A stretch of 64,000 nucleotides of DNA from an uncultured Eubacteriales bacterium (lineage in GTDB: Bacteria; Bacillota; Clostridia; Oscillospirales; Acutalibacteraceae). The notes under the pieces are model-generated. The model ran no database searches and was not told where the DNA came from. It saw nothing but the letters and a program-made list of their open reading frames with translations. Shown here piece by piece: positions 7,352 through 15,181 of this stretch (its first letter is position 1; each line of letters starts with the position of its first letter). A program made the translations under genes and the position numbers. The DNA lies in the NCBI GenBank assembly GCA_934486615.1, contig CAKSQO010000010.1, positions 1 through 64,000 on the forward strand, given 5' to 3'.

Positions 7352-9301
7352 GTGTTTGACTTTTTCAGAATAGCCTGCGCCGTACCCGATTTGAGCGTCG
7401 GCGACGTCGGCTTTAATACCGAAAAAATCGCCGAGAAGCTCACTGAGGCCGAGCAACGCGGCGCGTGCCTGACGGTATTCCCCGAGCTTAGTTTGACAGG
7501 CTACACCTGCGCCGACCTGTTCTTTCAGCGCACGCTGCTTGACGGCGCGAAGGCGGGGCTTGCGCGGCTTGTTAAGCTCAGCGGCACGCTCGGGACGGCG
7601 TTCGCGGTCGGCCTTCCGCTTAAAATAGGGGACAGGCTGTTCAACTGCGCGGCGTTTGTCTGCGGCGGGCGCGTGCTCGGGCTTGTGCCGAAGACGTTTT
7701 TGCCGAATTACAACGAATTTTACGAAAAGCGCTGGTTTTCACCGAGCGAAGCGCTCGATTCAGCTTCCGTTAAAGCGAAAGATATCGGGCTTGACGGCGA
7801 TTACGATGTGCCGGTCGGGCGTGACCTCATCTTCGATTTTGACGGCGTGAAAGTCGCCGCCGAGGTCTGCGAGGATCTGTGGGCGCCTGTGCCGCCGTCG
7901 ACCTGGCTTGCGATAGGCGGAGCGGAGGTCATCGTCAACCTTTCCGCGAGCAACGAGACTATTTCAAAGCGCGCCTACCGTCGTACGCTCGTCAGTCAGC
8001 AGTCGGCGCGAATGGTCTGCGCTTATGCCTACTGCTCGGCGGGCGAGTGCGAGTCGACGACCGATCTCATTTTTTCGGGCAACGCGCTCATCTGCGAGAA
8101 CGGCACCGTCCTCGCCGAGAATAAGCAGACCGTCGCAAGCAATCATATCGTGATAAGCGACGTCGACCTCGGGCGGCTGCGCGCCGACCGAATGAAGGTC
8201 AAGACCTTTGCTGACTCGGCGGATCTCTATGCGCACCTGCAGCCGACGCGCACCGTCCCGGTCGGCAGCTGCAACTTCGACAGCGACGGCGCGCTTTATC
8301 CGATGAATAAGCTGCCGTTTGTGCCGAGCACCCGCGCCGACCGCTTTGAGCGCTGTATGTCGATATTCGAGATGCAGGTCGCGGGGCTTAAAAAGCGCCT
8401 TGCGGTCACCGGCTGCAAGGCTGTTATCGGCGTATCGGGCGGGCTTGACTCGACCCTCGCGATACTTGTCTGCTGCGAGGCTGTGCGCCGGCTCGGCCGA
8501 CCCTCCACCGACGTGATCGGCATAACCATGCCGTGCTTCGGCACGACGGGGCGCACCCATAATAACGCCCTCGAGCTTATGCGCCTGCTCGGCGTGGATA
8601 TGCGCGAGATAAACATCAGGGACGCGTGCGTCAAGCACTGCGAGGACATCGGCCACGATATAAACAGGCTCGATGTGACGTTTGAGAACGTGCAGGCGCG
8701 CGAGCGCACGCAGGTGCTCATGGACTGCGCGTGCGAGCTGGGCGGCCTTGTCGTCGGAACGGGCGATCTGAGCGAGCTTGCGCTCGGCTGGTGCACCTAT
8801 AATGCCGACCATATGAGTATGTACGGCGTGAACGCGAGTATACCGAAAACGCTCGTGCGCTGGCTCATCGACAGCATCGCCGAGAGCGAAGCGTTCTATG
8901 CCTGCCGCGACGTGCTGCGCGACATTATCGACACGCCGATAAGCCCCGAGCTGCTGCCGCCCGACGCAGACGGCAACATTGCGCAGCAGACCGAGGACAT
9001 CGTCGGGCCTTACGCGCTGCACGACTTCTTCCTTTATAATATGCTGCGCTACGGCTTCGGGCCGGAGAAGATTTTCGCCCTCGCGTGCCGCGCGTTTGAA
9101 AAGGACTTCGACAGGGCGGCGGTGCTTAAGTGGCTGCGCACGTTCTACCGCCGCTTCTTTACGCAGCAGTTCAAGCGCAGCTGTCTGCCCGACGGCGTGA
9201 AGGTCGGCAGCATCTGCCTGTCCCCGCGCGGCGACTGGAGAATGCCCAGCGACGCCTCCGCCGCAATGTGGCTGAAAGCCGTCGATGAAATAGAGATATA
9301 A
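7352..9301 (+). CDS. nadE: Glutamine-dependent NAD+ synthetase
   Basis: The enzyme makes NAD from nicotinate adenine dinucleotide, ATP and glutamine in the cytosol. The N-terminal nitrilase-type glutaminase has the triad Glu45 (FPELSLTGY), Lys114 (VPKTFLPNY) and Cys173 (EVCEDLW). The C-terminal synthetase has the PP-loop SGGLDS (362-367). At 649 residues it is a full-length two-domain form. The GTG at 7352 was chosen: GGAGGG lies about 8 bases before it, and the protein then begins like other family members. An ATG at 7298 would add 18 unrelated residues. A strong hairpin follows, so it is transcribed alone. Confidence 0.95.
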   Translation: MFDFFRIACAVPDLSVGDVGFNTEKIAEKLTEAEQRGACLTVFPELSLTGYTCADLFFQRTLLDGAKAGLARLVKLSGTLGTAFAVGLPLKIGDRLFNCAAFVCGGRVLGLVPKTFLPNYNEFYEKRWFSPSEALDSASVKAKDIGLDGDYDVPVGRDLIFDFDGVKVAAEVCEDLWAPVPPSTWLAIGGAEVIVNLSASNETISKRAYRRTLVSQQSARMVCAYAYCSAGECESTTDLIFSGNALICENGTVLAENKQTVASNHIVISDVDLGRLRADRMKVKTFADSADLYAHLQPTRTVPVGSCNFDSDGALYPMNKLPFVPSTRADRFERCMSIFEMQVAGLKKRLAVTGCKAVIGVSGGLDSTLAILVCCEAVRRLGRPSTDVIGITMPCFGTTGRTHNNALELMRLLGVDMREINIRDACVKHCEDIGHDINRLDVTFENVQARERTQVLMDCACELGGLVVGTGDLSELALGWCTYNADHMSMYGVNASIPKTLVRWLIDSIAESEAFYACRDVLRDIIDTPISPELLPPDADGNIAQQTEDIVGPYALHDFFLYNMLRYGFGPEKIFALACRAFEKDFDRAAVLKWLRTFYRRFFTQQFKRSCLPDGVKVGSICLSPRGDWRMPSDASAAMWLKAVDEIEI

Positions 9302-9308
9302 AAGATGA

Positions 9309-9350
9309 GCACCCCACGCGTTCGAGATTAGACTTGAGCGCGTGGGGTGC
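9309..9350. terminator. Convergent terminator between nadE and the four-helix-bundle gene
   Basis: A 12-bp GC-rich stem (9309-9320 with 9339-9350) encloses an 18-base loop, directly after the nadE stop. It can serve both converging genes. Confidence 0.65.
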
Positions 9351-9376
9351 GGTGGTTTGTAAATGTAAAATTGACT

Positions 9377-9736
9377 TTATTCGGCTGAAGAGGCTTGATT
9401 GACTTTGGCAGTGTTGATAGAAGCAACAAGCATTCTTCGGACTACGCCGCAATCGTGCAAAAGCTCTTTTGCAGTGTCGCTTTGTAGTATATCAGCTTTT
9501 TGCAGCAACTCAAGCCAATATTCGGTTTCGTAACATTCTTTCAGGGATATTTGCAGTTTTGCGATAAAATCAGGCTTGCTGTGGGCATAGTTCGCTTCGC
9601 GAATATTCGCACCTATGCTCGAGGCCGACCTTTCAATCTGATTTATAAGGGAGTAGTGGCCTTTAATACGGTCGCAGATTTTAATTATATTTACAGCTAA
9701 ATCCATAGATGCAGCTGCAAGCTTGCTTTCTGCCAT
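9377..9736 (-). CDS. Four-helix-bundle protein (23S rRNA intervening-sequence family)
   Basis: The 119-residue all-helical protein carries the family signature QIERSASSIGANIREAN (about 33-49) and a second-half KLQISLKECYETEYWLELL. Members were first seen inside 23S rRNA intervening sequences and are structurally related to the accessory Avd protein of diversity-generating retroelements. Their free-standing forms have no proven function. Here the gene is not in an rRNA gene: it follows tRNA-Arg and is preceded by an array of short palindromes (9784-9930). The combination suggests a small mobile or repeat-linked unit (inference). Confidence 0.8.
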   Translation of the reverse strand: MAESKLAAASMDLAVNIIKICDRIKGHYSLINQIERSASSIGANIREANYAHSKPDFIAKLQISLKECYETEYWLELLQKADILQSDTAKELLHDCGVVRRMLVASINTAKVNQASSAE

Positions 9737-9783
9737 AGCAGTCGACCTTTCGTATAAAGTGAAATCGTTCGCTTAATGCTCAC

Positions 9784-9930
9784 GGTGAAATCAAAGGCTA
9801 AAGCCTTTGGTGAAATCTGAACCTTACGGTTCAGGTGAAATTAAATCCGTCACCCGCCTTGAGGCGGATTTCACCGCGTCAGCGATTTCACCCGCCGTAA
9901 GGCGGATTTCTCCCGTCCGTTCAGGACGGA
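9784..9930 (-). repeat. Array of five to six tiny palindromes separated by GGTGAAAT spacers
   Basis: GGTGAAAT occurs at 9784, 9809 and 9833, and its complement ATTTCACC at 9868 and 9885. Between them lie short perfect hairpins, each different: CAAAGGC/GCCTTTG, TGAACC/GGTTCA, AATCCG with an inner CCGCC/GGCGG, CCGCC/GGCGG again, and CCGTCC/GGACGG. The spacing starts at 24-25 bp. The stems vary while the spacer is constant, which suggests selection for structure. The array fills the leader of the four-helix-bundle gene. Confidence 0.7.
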
Positions 9931-9938
9931 TTTAGTTG

Positions 9939-9971
9939 AAAAAAGCACTTGCATTATGCAAGTGCTTTTTT
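9939..9971 (-). terminator. Terminator of tRNA-Arg
   Basis: A perfect 15-bp stem (9939-9953 with 9957-9971) with a 3-base loop and T-runs on both sides begins 2 bases after the tRNA 3' end on the minus strand. Confidence 0.85.
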
Positions 9972-9972
9972 C

Positions 9973-10049
9973 TGGCGCGCTGGGAGGGACTCGAACCCCC
10001 GACCTTTTGGTTCGTAGCCAAACACTCTATCCGGCTGAGCTACCAGCGC
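9973..10049 (-). tRNA. tRNA-Arg (anticodon ACG)
   Basis: A full 77-base cloverleaf is visible on the minus strand: acceptor GCGCTGG/CCAGCGC, D-arm with AGCTCAGCCGGATAGAG, anticodon loop CTACGAA with anticodon ACG, T-loop GGTTCGAGTCC, discriminator G and an encoded CCA. ACG is normally read as ICG after deamination and decodes CGU, CGC and CGA. It has its own terminator. Confidence 0.95.
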
Positions 10050-10142
10050 AAAATATCAGGCTTTCATTACGAAAGCTTTATAATTATAATCATTATGCTC
10101 ATAAATGTCAAGCTAAATTTCATATAATCCTCAAAAAATTTG

Positions 10143-11180
10143 TCATATGATGTCTCCGACGGCAAGCTCGCGTATCACCGACGCAGCGAGAGGGGACAGC
10201 AGCAGCCCTGCAAGGCCGAACAGCTTATAGCCGACGAACATACACACGAGCACGGCAAACGGGTCGAGCTTTATCTGCGCGCCGATTATTTTCGGCTCCA
10301 AAAAATTGCGCACGACGCTTATCGCCGCCCACAGCCCGCCGAGCCCGAGCGCAAGCGGCAGCTCGCCCTGAATCACTGCGACGATCGCCCACGGCACAAG
10401 CACGGTACCGGTGCCGAACACGGGCAGAATGTCCACGACGGCGATGATTGCGGCAATGAACAGCGCGTTTTTTACGCCCAAAAGGAGCAGCCCCGCGAAC
10501 AGCTCGGCAAAGGTTACGCCGAGCAAAATCGCATAGCCGCGGCAGAGCCTGCCCAGCTTGCCGATGACTATCGCCCTTGCGGCGCTGAGCTTCTCCTTCA
10601 GCCGAGGTCGCAGCACCTTGCGCGCGAAGTCTTTCAGATTATAATAGTCGGCGCTGACAAGATAGGCGGCGATCACGCTGACTCCCGCCGTGAGAAAGAA
10701 GTCGGGCATAGCCGCCGCTATGTCGGCGACCTTTGCGCTTATGGCCCTGACCGCGCTTTGGGTCAGGGCGGCGGGCGCGGAGTCGAGCGCACCGACGAGC
10801 GCATCGGGGCTTTCGCCGAGTAAAGCCGCTATTTTTTCCGATACGCCGCCGACCCACTGCGACGCGGCGTCGCCAAGCTGCGGCAGGCGGCTTATCAGCG
10901 CCTGCGCCGCGCCGAACAGCTGCCTTACGCCGAAGAACACGAGCACTGCCGCGACCGCTATCACCGCCGTGACGACTGCGCCCGAGCACAGCCTGCGGCT
11001 TATTTTAAGGCGGCGGCTGAGCCTGTCGGCGGGAGCGCGCGTGGCCTCGGCGACCGCGAGGGCAATCACAAACGGCAGTATAAGCCTTATCAGGTATTTT
11101 ACCGACAGATAAACCGCCGCGCATATAACGGCGACGTAGGTGAGCTTTATCAGGCGGCGGCGGGCTGCTTCGGCGTTCAA
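10143..11180 (-). CDS. AI-2E/YtvI-type integral membrane permease
   Basis: The 345-residue protein has about eight membrane helices in the AI-2E family arrangement. An N-terminal pair of helices and a large soluble region (about 90-160) are followed by a C-terminal bundle with the conserved segments DILPVFGTGTVLVPWAI and NFLEPKIIGAQI. The Bacillus relative YtvI is a sporulation membrane protein, and the length fits that subgroup. Transport substrate is unknown. It is monocistronic, divergent from hom. Confidence 0.75.
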   Translation of the reverse strand: MNAEAARRRLIKLTYVAVICAAVYLSVKYLIRLILPFVIALAVAEATRAPADRLSRRLKISRRLCSGAVVTAVIAVAAVLVFFGVRQLFGAAQALISRLPQLGDAASQWVGGVSEKIAALLGESPDALVGALDSAPAALTQSAVRAISAKVADIAAAMPDFFLTAGVSVIAAYLVSADYYNLKDFARKVLRPRLKEKLSAARAIVIGKLGRLCRGYAILLGVTFAELFAGLLLLGVKNALFIAAIIAVVDILPVFGTGTVLVPWAIVAVIQGELPLALGLGGLWAAISVVRNFLEPKIIGAQIKLDPFAVLVCMFVGYKLFGLAGLLLSPLAASVIRELAVGDII

Positions 11181-11278
11181 ACCTCAGACGCTCCTTTCGC
11201 GTAAAATAATGGTGATTTCGGTGAGCAAAAAGGCCGACTTTGCAAATATATTTGTATATTATTATCCGCATATTATTC

Positions 11279-11307
11279 TTGATTACACTTTTAAATTATG
11301 CTATACT
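11279..11307 (+). promoter_or_regulatory. Promoter of the hom-aspartokinase operon
   Basis: TTGATT (11279-11284) and TATACT (11302-11307) are separated by 17 bases. About 60 bases of leader follow, containing a 7-bp hairpin (11330-11336 with 11343-11349). Confidence 0.7.
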
Positions 11308-11375
11308 TTAGTGGGTTAATACCCCGCAGAGCCCGCCTTTCAGCGGGCTTATCAATAAGAAAGAGGATAAATCCT

Positions 11376-12602
11376 ATGGTTTCGATTGCAATAATGGGCC
11401 ACGGCGTGGTCGGCTCGGGCGTGGTCGAAGTGCTCAAGCACAACAGCGAGAGCATCTCAAAGCGTGCGGGCGAGCAGATAAACATCAAATACATACTTGA
11501 CCTGCGCGATTTTCCGGACAGCCCCTTTGCTGACCGATTCATCAAGGATTTCGGCATTATTGAAAAAGACCCCGAAGTCAGGATTGTCGTCGAATGTATG
11601 GGCGGTCTGCGTCCTGCCTACGATTTTGTAAAGCGCTGCCTGCTTGCGGGCAAGAGCGTGGTCACCTCCAACAAGGAGCTTATCGCGACCATGGGCTGCG
11701 AGCTGCTCGCAATCGCCAAGGAGCGCAATCTCAACCTGCTGTTTGAGGCGAGCGTCGGCGGCGGTATTCCGATCATTCGCCCGATAGTCCAGTGCCTTGC
11801 GGCCAACGAGATAAGCGAAATTATCGGCATACTCAACGGCACGACCAACTTTATTCTGACTAAAATGATAAAAGAGGGCATGGAGTTCTCCGACGCTCTC
11901 AAAATGGCGCAGCAGCTCGGCTATGCCGAGCGCGACCCGTCCGCCGACGTCGACGGTATCGACGCCTGCCGCAAGATCGCCATTCTGACCTCTCTCGCGT
12001 TCGGCAAGCACGTCGACCCGAACCTTATCAGCACCGAGGGGATCACCGGCATCACGCTGACCGACGTTTCCTACGCCGCAAAATGGGGCGGAGTCATCAA
12101 GCTCATCGGCCGCGTGCGCCGCTTTGACGACGATACGGTCATGCCAACGGTATACCCCGCGTTTATCCCCGGCTACAGCCAGCTTTCTACAGTTGACGAT
12201 GTGTTTAACGCCATTATGGTGCGCGGCGACGCGATAGGCGACGTTATGTTCTACGGCCGCGGCGCGGGCAAGCTGCCCACTGCAAGCGCCGTCGTCGCCG
12301 ACGTTGTCGACTGCGTCAAGCACATCAAGGCGCGCAAGTATATGTTCTGGGAGGAGAGCGAGCCGGGCTACGTCCGCGACCACCTCACCGCCTTCGGCGA
12401 GCTGTTTATCCGCGCCGAGGTCGACGACTATGACGCGGCTCTTGCTCAAATCAAGGCCGATTGCGACATCATCGCCGAGCTCAGCGACAAGGGCGGGCGC
12501 GAGCTTGCCGTCATCGTCAAGGGCGTCGAGGGCGAGATAAGGCAGAAGCTGACGACCTGCGACAGGATGAGAGTCAGGTCGATAATCCACGTTATAGACT
12601 AA
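11376..12602 (+). CDS. hom: Homoserine dehydrogenase
   Basis: The enzyme reduces aspartate semialdehyde to homoserine with NAD(P)H, the branch point to threonine and methionine. The Rossmann motif GHGVVGSGVVE starts at about residue 8. The catalytic domain includes GILNGTTNFILTKM and the YAERDPSADVDGIDA signature. The last 80 or so residues resemble a short ACT-type regulatory tail. The ATG at 11376 has AGAGG about 9 bases before it; an upstream in-frame codon at 11298 lies inside the promoter and is rejected. Aspartokinase follows after 20 bases. Confidence 0.93.
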   Translation: MVSIAIMGHGVVGSGVVEVLKHNSESISKRAGEQINIKYILDLRDFPDSPFADRFIKDFGIIEKDPEVRIVVECMGGLRPAYDFVKRCLLAGKSVVTSNKELIATMGCELLAIAKERNLNLLFEASVGGGIPIIRPIVQCLAANEISEIIGILNGTTNFILTKMIKEGMEFSDALKMAQQLGYAERDPSADVDGIDACRKIAILTSLAFGKHVDPNLISTEGITGITLTDVSYAAKWGGVIKLIGRVRRFDDDTVMPTVYPAFIPGYSQLSTVDDVFNAIMVRGDAIGDVMFYGRGAGKLPTASAVVADVVDCVKHIKARKYMFWEESEPGYVRDHLTAFGELFIRAEVDDYDAALAQIKADCDIIAELSDKGGRELAVIVKGVEGEIRQKLTTCDRMRVRSIIHVID

Positions 12603-12622
12603 CCTGATACGGAGGGTAATAT

Positions 12623-13816
12623 ATGGCACTTATAGTTCAAAAGTTCGGCGGCAGCTCCGTCGCCGACGCAGCCCGCGTTATGAACGTCGCGCATATCATA
12701 ACCGACACTTATAAGCAGGGCAACAGCGTCGTCGTGGCCGTTTCGGCTCAGGGCGACACGACCGACGACCTTATCGAAAAGGCCAACGAGATTAACCCCA
12801 ACGCCTCCAAGCGTGAGATGGATATGCTGCTTTCTGCGGGAGAGCAGATGTCGGTCGCGCTGCTGTCGATGGCTATTGAGAGGCTCGGCTTCCCCGTAGT
12901 TTCGCTGCTCGGCTGGCAGGCGGGAGTTCACACCGACTCCAACCACGGAGCGGCCAAGATAAAATCCGTCGCCTCCGAGCGACTGACCGCGGAGCTTGCA
13001 AAACACAACATCGTTATCGTTGCGGGCTTCCAGGGCATCAATAAATACGACGACATAACGACCCTCGGCCGCGGCGGCTCCGATACTTCGGCAGTCGCGC
13101 TCGCGTGCTCGCTGAGAGCCGACAGATGCCAGATATACACCGACGTCGACGGCGTTTACACTGCTGACCCGCGCAAGGTGCAGGGCACCAAAAAGCTTGA
13201 GGAAATAACCTACGACGAGATGCTCGAGCTTGCTACGCTCGGAGCTCAGGTGCTTCACAACCGCTCGGTCGAAATGGCGAAAAAATACGGAATTGAGATC
13301 GAGGTTCTTTCAAGCCTTGAGCACAAGCCCGGTACGATAGTTAAGGAGAGTGTCAAAATGGAAAAAATGTTGGTTCGCGGCGTTGCAAAGGATACTAACG
13401 TCGCCCGTATTTCGATAGTCGGTCTGCCTGATACCCCCGGCGTTGCGTTCAAGCTGTTCGATCGCCTTGCGCAGAAGAGGACCAACGTTGACATCATTCT
13501 CCAGTCGGTCGGCCGCGACGGCACGAAGGACATCACCTTCACCGTTGCCAAGGACCAGGCCAGGGACGCGCTTGACGCCGTTGCCGAGCTGCACGGCGGC
13601 GAGGTCATCTGCGACGAGGATGTTGCCAAGGTGTCCATCGTCGGCGCGGGTATGGAAACTCACCCCGGCGTTGCGGCGAAGATGTTCGAGGCGCTTTATG
13701 ACAGCGGCATCAACATTCAGATGATCGCGACCAGCGAGATAAAGGTCAGCGTGCTTATCAAAGCCGAGGACGCAGACAAGGCCGTTCAGGCCGTTCACGC
13801 CGCGTTCATCAAATAA
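12623..13816 (+). CDS. Aspartate kinase
   Basis: It phosphorylates aspartate, the first step to lysine, threonine and methionine. The 397-residue protein begins with the kinase motif VQKFGGSSVAD, contains GRGGSDTSAVALA, and ends in two ACT domains (from about 246 and from about 336). It is the usual monofunctional class with allosteric control by end products. GGAGGG precedes the ATG. Pairing with homoserine dehydrogenase points to control by threonine or threonine plus lysine (inference). An intrinsic terminator follows. Confidence 0.93.
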   Translation: MALIVQKFGGSSVADAARVMNVAHIITDTYKQGNSVVVAVSAQGDTTDDLIEKANEINPNASKREMDMLLSAGEQMSVALLSMAIERLGFPVVSLLGWQAGVHTDSNHGAAKIKSVASERLTAELAKHNIVIVAGFQGINKYDDITTLGRGGSDTSAVALACSLRADRCQIYTDVDGVYTADPRKVQGTKKLEEITYDEMLELATLGAQVLHNRSVEMAKKYGIEIEVLSSLEHKPGTIVKESVKMEKMLVRGVAKDTNVARISIVGLPDTPGVAFKLFDRLAQKRTNVDIILQSVGRDGTKDITFTVAKDQARDALDAVAELHGGEVICDEDVAKVSIVGAGMETHPGVAAKMFEALYDSGINIQMIATSEIKVSVLIKAEDADKAVQAVHAAFIK

Positions 13817-13831
13817 TCAAAGCCGAAATTC

Positions 13832-13867
13832 AAGCCGCAGTTGACCTTATATCAGCTGCGGCTTTTT
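13832..13867 (+). terminator. Terminator of the hom-aspartokinase operon
   Basis: A 9-bp stem AAGCCGCAG/CTGCGGCTT extended by TGA/TCA ends in TTTTT, 16 bases after the aspartokinase stop. The next gene starts 22 bases further on. Confidence 0.8.
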
Positions 13868-13888
13868 GGGTAAAAAGGTGGGCAAAAA

Positions 13889-15181
13889 ATGAAAAGCTGT
13901 GACGTTGCGATAATCGGCGGGGGTGCTTCGGGCCTTGCGGCCGCACTTGCCGTGAGCGAAGCAAACGGCGCGCTGAAGACGGCCGTGCTTGAAGCGGGCG
14001 CGCGCGTCGGGCGCAAGCTGATTGCCACGGGCAACGGCCGCTGCAATATCTCAAACCGTGATATTTCGGAGGAGCACTACCGCTCGCGCGATTTGGACAA
14101 GGCCATGGCAGTCCTCGACGGCTTTTCGGTCGGGGAGACAGAGCGGCTTTTCTCGTCGCTCGGAGTGCCGCTGCGCGAGCTTGACAGCGGCAGGCTGTAC
14201 CCGTACTCGCTGCAGGCGGGTACGGTCGTTGACGTGCTGCGCCTCGAGTGCGAGCGCCGCGGGGTGGAGATATTGCCGAACGAGCGCGTGAAAAGCGCGG
14301 CTCGCGGCTCTGCTGCGGCAGAGAACGCTGCCGCGCACAGGAGCGGCGCTGCGGGGAATTGCGGCGCTGCGGGCGAAATCATCATTGCGACCGAGAGCGG
14401 CTCTTATTCCGCAAAGTCGGTCATCGTCGCCTGCGGCGGCAAGGCTGCGCCCTCGCTCGGCGGCAGCTCCGACGGCTACCGTCTGCTTGAAGCGCTCGGT
14501 CACAGCTGCACGCCGCTCTCTCCCGAAATCGTGCCGGTAAAGACCGAGCTTGAAAAGATCCGCCCGCTTAAAGGAGTCAAGGCCGACTGCACCGTCACGT
14601 TTTCGAACAAAAACGGCACCAGAAGCGAGACGGGCGAGGTGCTCTTCACCGAATACGGCCTGTCCGGCCCGCCCGTGCTGCAGCTTTCGTCGATATTGAG
14701 CGGCGCGGGTGAGGCGGAAGCGACCCTCGACCTGCTGCCCGAATACAGCCGCAGCGAGGTTTTTGCCTACATCATGGCGCGCCGCGGCAAGGTCTACGGC
14801 GACCGCGCGGAGAACCTGTTCCTCGGCCTGCTCAACAAGCGGGTCGGGCTTGCGGTCGTCAAATACTGCGGCGTCGGGGTCAACGACCCCTGCTCGCGGC
14901 TTGATAAAAAGCAGATTGCGGCTCTGTCCGACGCGGTCAAGGGCTTTAAGCTGAAGATCACCGCCGCCTGCGGCTTCGACGCGGCTCAGGTCACGCGCGG
15001 GGGAGTGCCCATGCGCGAGTTTGACGCCGATCTGATGTCGAAAAAGTGCGCGGGCGTGTTCGCCTGCGGCGAGGTGCTCGACGTGACGGGCGATTGCGGC
15101 GGCTTCAATCTGCAGTGGGCGTGGGCGAGCGGAACTGCCGCGGGCCGCGCCGCTGCGCGATATGCGGAGGGCAGGCTGTGA
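13889..15181 (+). CDS. HI0933-family FAD-dependent oxidoreductase
   Basis: The 430-residue flavoprotein starts with the FAD dinucleotide-binding motif IGGGASGLAAALAV (about 8-21). It contains LIATGNGRCNISN, the family hallmark, and ends with a second FAD contact, GGFNLQWAWASGTAAGR. The family (YhiN/HI0933) is often labelled aminoacetone oxidase-like; the physiological substrate is not known. It overlaps the next flavoprotein by 4 bases, so the two are translated together. Confidence 0.85.
   Translation: MKSCDVAIIGGGASGLAAALAVSEANGALKTAVLEAGARVGRKLIATGNGRCNISNRDISEEHYRSRDLDKAMAVLDGFSVGETERLFSSLGVPLRELDSGRLYPYSLQAGTVVDVLRLECERRGVEILPNERVKSAARGSAAAENAAAHRSGAAGNCGAAGEIIIATESGSYSAKSVIVACGGKAAPSLGGSSDGYRLLEALGHSCTPLSPEIVPVKTELEKIRPLKGVKADCTVTFSNKNGTRSETGEVLFTEYGLSGPPVLQLSSILSGAGEAEATLDLLPEYSRSEVFAYIMARRGKVYGDRAENLFLGLLNKRVGLAVVKYCGVGVNDPCSRLDKKQIAALSDAVKGFKLKITAACGFDAAQVTRGGVPMREFDADLMSKKCAGVFACGEVLDVTGDCGGFNLQWAWASGTAAGRAAARYAEGRL

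Noticed and set aside
7964..9022. 352-codon minus-strand frame inside nadE
   Set aside because: Arg/His/Ala-rich shadow in GC-rich coding DNA. nadE on the plus strand keeps all catalytic motifs.
9784..9930. CRISPR array
   Set aside because: The constant unit is only 8 bases, it changes orientation, and the variable parts are themselves palindromes. No cas gene is present.
10140..10823. 227-codon plus-strand frame opposite the YtvI-like gene
   Set aside because: Highly charged, repetitive composition typical of an antisense frame; no ribosome site.
11457..12629. 390-codon minus-strand frame opposite hom
   Set aside because: Antisense shadow of homoserine dehydrogenase with no domain and no ribosome site.
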